A model generated the notes under the pieces. It was not told the origin of the DNA, did not search any database, and worked only from the letters and a program-made list of their open reading frames with translations. Of a DNA stretch of 64,000 nucleotides, positions 59,597 to 64,000 are shown one piece after another. Source of the stretch: Candidatus Sulfopaludibacter sp. SbA3 (GTDB lineage: Bacteria > Acidobacteriota > Terriglobia > Bryobacterales > Bryobacteraceae); assembly GCA_945890485.1 (NCBI GenBank), contig CAMDCN010000007.1, positions 124,001-188,000 of the forward strand, read 5' to 3'. Within the stretch, counting starts at the first letter, position 1; the number at the start of each line of letters is the position of its first letter. A program made the translations under genes and the position numbers.

Positions 59597-60220
59597 TCAG
59601 TTGGGTGCATTTTCTGGTTCTCCGGGTGCGGGATTTGGCAGAACCGAACGCGTAAGTGGTTTGGTTTTAGCAACTTCCTGGGACCTTCCGCGCGGGAGCA
59701 GCAGCATGGAACGCAGGGCGATTAGCCGGGCGGCTTGGATCTGGCTAATTTTTCGATCGAGGGCGACGGCGACGCAGGACCGTGTATAGAGTGAGGCGAC
59801 GGCGAAGCCGAGCCGCGCTTGTTCGCGTGCGCCGCCTTTGAGTTGCGGATGTACGGCTTCGAACTGCGCTTTGGTCGCGCGGATTTCCTGATTTAGGAGA
59901 GCGGTTTCGGCGGCTTGCGCGCGGAAGAGCCGCCATTCGTTGGCGATGAAGGAGTCTGCGAACTCCTGTTCCGCGACGGTTTGCGGTGCGAGACGGGCGA
60001 GCCAACCTTGGCGGAAGAGCTCGAATTCAGCGGGATTTTCGTTAACGATGAGTGGGCCGATGCCGTTGGCTTCGGTTCGGGCGTAGCAGCCGTGTTTGAG
60101 GCGGGCTTTGCGGCATTGTGCTTTGCCGGCGGCGCTGACTGGACCGCGGGAACGGGCCCCGTTGATGCGGGCTTGTTCGGCTCTCGTGTTTTTGCGGGAT
60201 GGATTCGGCTCGGGATTCAT
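59597..60220 (-). CDS. Conserved hypothetical protein with RINGARSRGPVSAAGKAQCRKARLKHG motif
   Basis: Intact ORF; start set at 60220 (MNPEPNPSRK); basic N-terminal motif, helical C-terminal body. Confidence 0.6.
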   Translation of the reverse strand: MNPEPNPSRKNTRAEQARINGARSRGPVSAAGKAQCRKARLKHGCYARTEANGIGPLIVNENPAEFELFRQGWLARLAPQTVAEQEFADSFIANEWRLFRAQAAETALLNQEIRATKAQFEAVHPQLKGGAREQARLGFAVASLYTRSCVAVALDRKISQIQAARLIALRSMLLLPRGRSQEVAKTKPLTRSVLPNPAPGEPENAPN

Positions 60221-60454
60221 CCGTGGTTCTCCTTGCACGAACAGAATAGAGGAGGGGGAAGGGGCAAGCGGGCCGGGAGGGAGTTCCACAGCGGGAGCAA
60301 ATTAAGGCTATGTTTCTTGGAATGAATGGGTTATGGACTTTTTTCGAAATCTGAGGATTGGTTGTGAACGCGGTTCCGCTGGTCTTGCCTAATGACAACT
60401 AGAGTGCCGAGCCGACTATCGTTCAGCCATTCGGGAGGTATTGCCAATGCCTGG

Positions 60455-60785
60455 ATCTGAGTAGCAATAGAAGCCTGCAGGGGGCGATCCCGCGTAATCC
60501 CGAAGTGATGCATGGAGAGCCGGTCTTTCGTGGCACTCGGGTCCCCGTGCAAACGCTGTTCGACCATACAGAGAACGGCGAGTCACTCAGTGAGGTTAAT
60601 GCAAGGAACTTCGTTTGGCGCGTGTCTAAAGCAGAAGCTCACCCGATGAAGATCCTCTTGGACGATTGCGTTGACCAAAGATTGCGGCTCGTGTTCGCCG
60701 GTCACGACTGTCAAGCGGCAGCCTGCGCAACTTTGGCAGGCCTCCAAAATGGTGTTTTCCTGGCGGCGGCCAAAGTCGTGAATGG
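60455..60785 (+). pseudogene. Truncated DUF433-like antitoxin fused to truncated DUF5615-like toxin
   Basis: IPRNPEVMHGEPVFRGTRVPVQTLFDHTENGESLSE (DUF433-like N-terminus) runs into MKILLDDCVDQRLRLVFAGHDCQ...LAGLQNGVFLAAA (DUF5615-like N-terminus) in one frame. Confidence 0.6.
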
Positions 60786-61828
60786 CGTTTCACGGGTTGC
60801 CAGTTTTAACGCTGTATCGCAACGCGGCTACTCACGCGATCACCGGCCCGACTGCAAGCAAGTGGACTTCGCGCTGGTGATGGGCCGCTGCGGCATGTCG
60901 TTGGGATACGAACTTTTTGCCGGTAACAAGGCAGATGTGACGACGGTGGAAGATATGGCCAATCACATCGAAGGCCGTGTGCGAAGTCGAATCGGATCTG
61001 GGTGATGGACCGCGGGATGGGGAGCCGGGACAACGTTGCTTTCCTGTGCGAACCGCAGCGGCGATACATCATCGGCACGCCGAAGGCGAGGTGGAAGCAG
61101 TTTGAACGGGTGATGTTCTCGGCGGATTGGACGCGGGCCCACGACGGATTGGAGGTGCAGTTGTGCCCCGCGGCGGACGGCGGGGAGACGTTCATTCTCT
61201 GCCGTAGCGCGGAGCGCATGGAGAAGGAACGGGCGATGCAAGACCGCTTTGAGATGCGGATTGAGGAGGGTTTGGCGAAGATCGCGGCGACGGCGAACAA
61301 ACGCCGGCGACGGAATTGTTTGAGGCACGGGTAGCGGATCGGGGCGATGGTTCTGCGGGGTTGACGTGGACCAAGCGGGAGGTTTGGCGGCAATGGTCCC
61401 GGCTGAGTGAGGGCGGCTATCTGCTGCGCAGCGATGTTACGGACTGGAAGCCGGAGGAGTTATGGTGGGCCTACATTCAACTGACGGAGGCGGAGGCGGC
61501 GTTCCTGATTCAGAAGTCGGGTTTACCGCTTCGCCCGGTGTGGCATCAGAACAGAGAGCGGTTGAAGGCGCATATTCTGGAGGATTTCTGGCCGTATGTG
61601 GTGTGGAAGACGCTGCGGAAGTTTTGCTCGCGGGCCGGGTCGGGCGAGGAACTGCGCAATGTGTTCGACGAGATTGGCGAGATCGCGGAGGTCGGTGTAG
61701 TTAGGCCCACTCGTAAGGGCGTGACGATTCGAAAACGGTGCGTCACCAAGCCGACGCCGCATCAGCAGATCCTGCTGATGCGGCGGGGACTGCGGTTGCC
61801 GGTTTCGCTCGCGGCGTCCGGTTTGTAG
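60785..61828 (+). pseudogene. Decayed IS1634-like transposase, N-terminus missing, two frameshifts
   Basis: GYSRDHRPDCKQVDFALVMGRCGMSLGYELFAGNKADVTTVEDM / IWVMDRGMGSRDNVAFL...RRYIIGTPKARWKQFE / LFEARVADRGDGSAGLTWTKREVWRQWSRLSEGGYLLRSDVTDWKPEELWWAYIQLTEAEAAF in three frames. Confidence 0.8.
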
Positions 61829-62492
61829 TGAAGACTTTCGGGATGCGGCGTTGACAAGACAACTACTTATCGGCGCAACTGCGGAAGTTGGGCTAGTGTT
61901 GGCGATATCGATCGATGCAAGACAAAAAGCCTGAATCAACGGGTTGCTGTCGTTCGCGCGCAGAAGAAATGAGATTCGATCTTCTCGCGTCTCGAATGCA
62001 GCGGGTGTGGTGATTACGGTCCGATATTCACCTTGCTACGCGAAGGCATCACGAAAGTCTCCTTCGGCGGCAAATGCAGCGTAGGACTCGTTCGGCATCG
62101 CGTCTTTGCGCCGCGTGAAAAATGTACGGGGTTCCGTAGAACGGCGAGTGGGGGATGATCTGGACCTTTACCGTGCCAACCAAGTCCGTGGCCGGAAAGG
62201 CCAACTCGGTGGCCTTTCGCTATGCCCAGCAGGAGGGGGTAATTTACGGCAACCAACGGGATGCGGAAATCGAACAGGTGATGGGACCGAATTCAACAAT
62301 CCCCTCCCTTTCCGGCAATACGAATCGGACCTACCCCAATCCGACTTCCGGGACAGCCACCTGCCGCCTTAGAACGAACTCCTCGACGTCCGGCCGAAAC
62401 CGCACTCCGGCGCCCGATTGCTCCGGACCCTCGGCGTTAGCAAAGGACTGTCCGTGGCACGCTGGTCGAAACTACGTTCCCACGATCACATC

Positions 62493-62790
62493 TTACCCCG
62501 CCAAGCGGGCCGGACTCGAAAATGGCGACGCCGGTTCGCCCTTGAAGCCCGCACTATACGCTGCAATGGGGCCGTAACGATCCTCTCCGCTGGTGTATCT
62601 GCGGAATAGCGAGCCGACGCCATTCCCCGCGCTATAACGCGGCGCCTCGCTGGTGTTCAGCGAGGTCGAGTAGCAGTGGCCTGCCGAAAGCAGATACGCT
62701 GGAGCATCCGCCGGCATACCGTGCGCGGAATGCGGCCATCGTCCAACAGCAGTTCGGAACTTCCTGGCACTCTGGCCGACAAGCTCGGCC
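62493..62790 (-). pseudogene. Possible relic of a trypsin/streptogrisin-like (S1) protease
   Basis: APAYLLSAGHCYSTSLNTSEAPRYSAGNGVGSLFRRYTSGEDRYGPIAAYSAG with WTMAAFRARYAG in an adjacent upstream frame. Confidence 0.35.
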
Positions 62791-62800
62791 CCAAAGCAAT

Positions 62801-64000
62801 ATGCGCAAATGGCAGATCATCGTCCTTATCCTCATCGTTGTCCTGGCAGGCCTCGGCGGTGCTCTCTACTACTCCGCCAAACAACTGGCCGCCCGCTTTG
62901 AGCCTTACATCCGGGAGCAGGCCACCGCATACCTCCGCGATCGCTTCCAGGCCGATGTCGAACTTGGCGCCTTGCGTGTCGACTTGCCCAAATTCTCGCC
63001 CGTCGCTCTTTGGATGAACAAGGGCCGAGGATCTACGGCCGAGGTGGAAGCCGACAACATAGTTCTTCGCCGATCTAACGCCGCCCCACTCCTGAAGATT
63101 AAGCGCTTCTCCTTCACCGCCGACCTGGGCAAGCTCTTCGATCCCACGCACAAGGTTTCGCTTGTTGTCCTCGATGGCCTGGAAATCTATGTACCTCCTA
63201 AGGGCGAGCGCTCCCAATCTTCCGGCTCCAAATCTTCCGGCTCCAAGCCCTCCTCGAGCGTGATTCTCGATGAAGTCGTTGTTACGAACGCGAAGCTCGT
63301 AATTCTACCCAAGGACCCGGCCAAAAAGCCGCTCGAGTTTGAACTCCAACGCATTCGGATGCTATCGGCCGGTCTGGGTGTTCCGATGAAGTACGAGGCC
63401 TCGCTCCGCAACGCCCGGCCCCCCGGACAGATCGAAGCCAAAGGCGCTTTCGGCCCGTGGAATGCCAGTGAACCCGGCGACACCCCCCTGGACGGCGACT
63501 TCGTCTTCGACAACGCCGACCTGGGAGTCTTCTCCGGCATTGGCGGCATTCTTGATTCGAAAGGCTCGTTTCAAGGGCAACTGGCCCACATCTTCGCCAA
63601 AGGAACCGCCACCGTACCGGACTTTCAGCTAAAGATGGCCGGCAACCCGGTGCCGCTAACTGTGAACTACGACGTCGAAGTGGATGGCACCAATGGCAAT
63701 ACAACCCTCAAGCCTATCCAAGCGGTGCTCGGCAAGACCGCCTTTACCACCTCCGGTGCGGTGATTAAGCACGATGGCGATGCGCGCCGGACGATTGATC
63801 TCGATGTCCTGATGCCGAAAGGTCATCTCGCCGACCTTCTCCACCTTGCAATGAAGGGCACAACCCCCTTTATGACTGGCGACTTCTTCTTGAAGACCAA
63901 GATTCGCATTCCGCCGCTGGATGGAAAAGTGAAGGAGAAGATCCTGCTTGACGGTAACTTCAAAATCCAGAACGGCCAGTTCCTGAGTTCGCAGATCCAG
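62801..64000 (+). CDS. AsmA/DUF748-like membrane-anchored protein (3' end outside window; absent from ORF track)
   Basis: ATG 62801 opens a 400-codon frame with no stop to the window end: MRKWQIIVLILIVVLAGLGGALYYSAKQLAARFEPYIREQATAYLRDRFQADVELGALRVDLPKFSP... Confidence 0.85.
   Translation, partial: MRKWQIIVLILIVVLAGLGGALYYSAKQLAARFEPYIREQATAYLRDRFQADVELGALRVDLPKFSPVALWMNKGRGSTAEVEADNIVLRRSNAAPLLKIKRFSFTADLGKLFDPTHKVSLVVLDGLEIYVPPKGERSQSSGSKSSGSKPSSSVILDEVVVTNAKLVILPKDPAKKPLEFELQRIRMLSAGLGVPMKYEASLRNARPPGQIEAKGAFGPWNASEPGDTPLDGDFVFDNADLGVFSGIGGILDSKGSFQGQLAHIFAKGTATVPDFQLKMAGNPVPLTVNYDVEVDGTNGNTTLKPIQAVLGKTAFTTSGAVIKHDGDARRTIDLDVLMPKGHLADLLHLAMKGTTPFMTGDFFLKTKIRIPPLDGKVKEKILLDGNFKIQNGQFLSSQIQ

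Noticed and set aside
62155-62577. ORF 62155-62577 as a new gene
   Set aside because: Overlaps relic sequence, unusual composition, no motif and no convincing start context.

Overview
This is a GC-rich bacterial chromosomal window. Gene content (DUF1501 and Planctomycete-type cytochrome C/DUF1549/DUF1553 genes, many FtsX/MacB-type ABC permeases, ECF sigma/Ser-Thr kinase pairs, a beta-propeller hybrid histidine kinase) suggests Acidobacteriota of the Solibacter/Bryobacter type; that placement is inference. I support about 45 protein-coding genes and two tRNAs (Asp-GTC, Val-TAC). There is one decayed accessory patch (about 60.4-62.8 kb) with toxin-antitoxin, IS1634-like transposase and protease-like relics. 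I found no CRISPR array, intact prophage or rRNA. The loci most worth following up are: (1) an ECF sigma - anti-sigma/FecR - dual ABC transporter operon (17.3-23.9 kb); (2) a translationally coupled LolD-like ATPase / FtsX permease / LolA-like / outer-membrane-type protein module (28.3-33.5 kb); (3) a zero-gap operon with two CsgG-like paralogues (23.9-28.2 kb); (4) a tRNA-Asp lying 9 nt upstream of a DUF3467 ORF; (5) an M78-like protein whose HExxH motif reads HLFGH; (6) convergent gene pairs that nearly always overlap at their 3' ends, two of them sharing palindromic stop codons. All family calls come from reading motifs in the translations; no database search was run.
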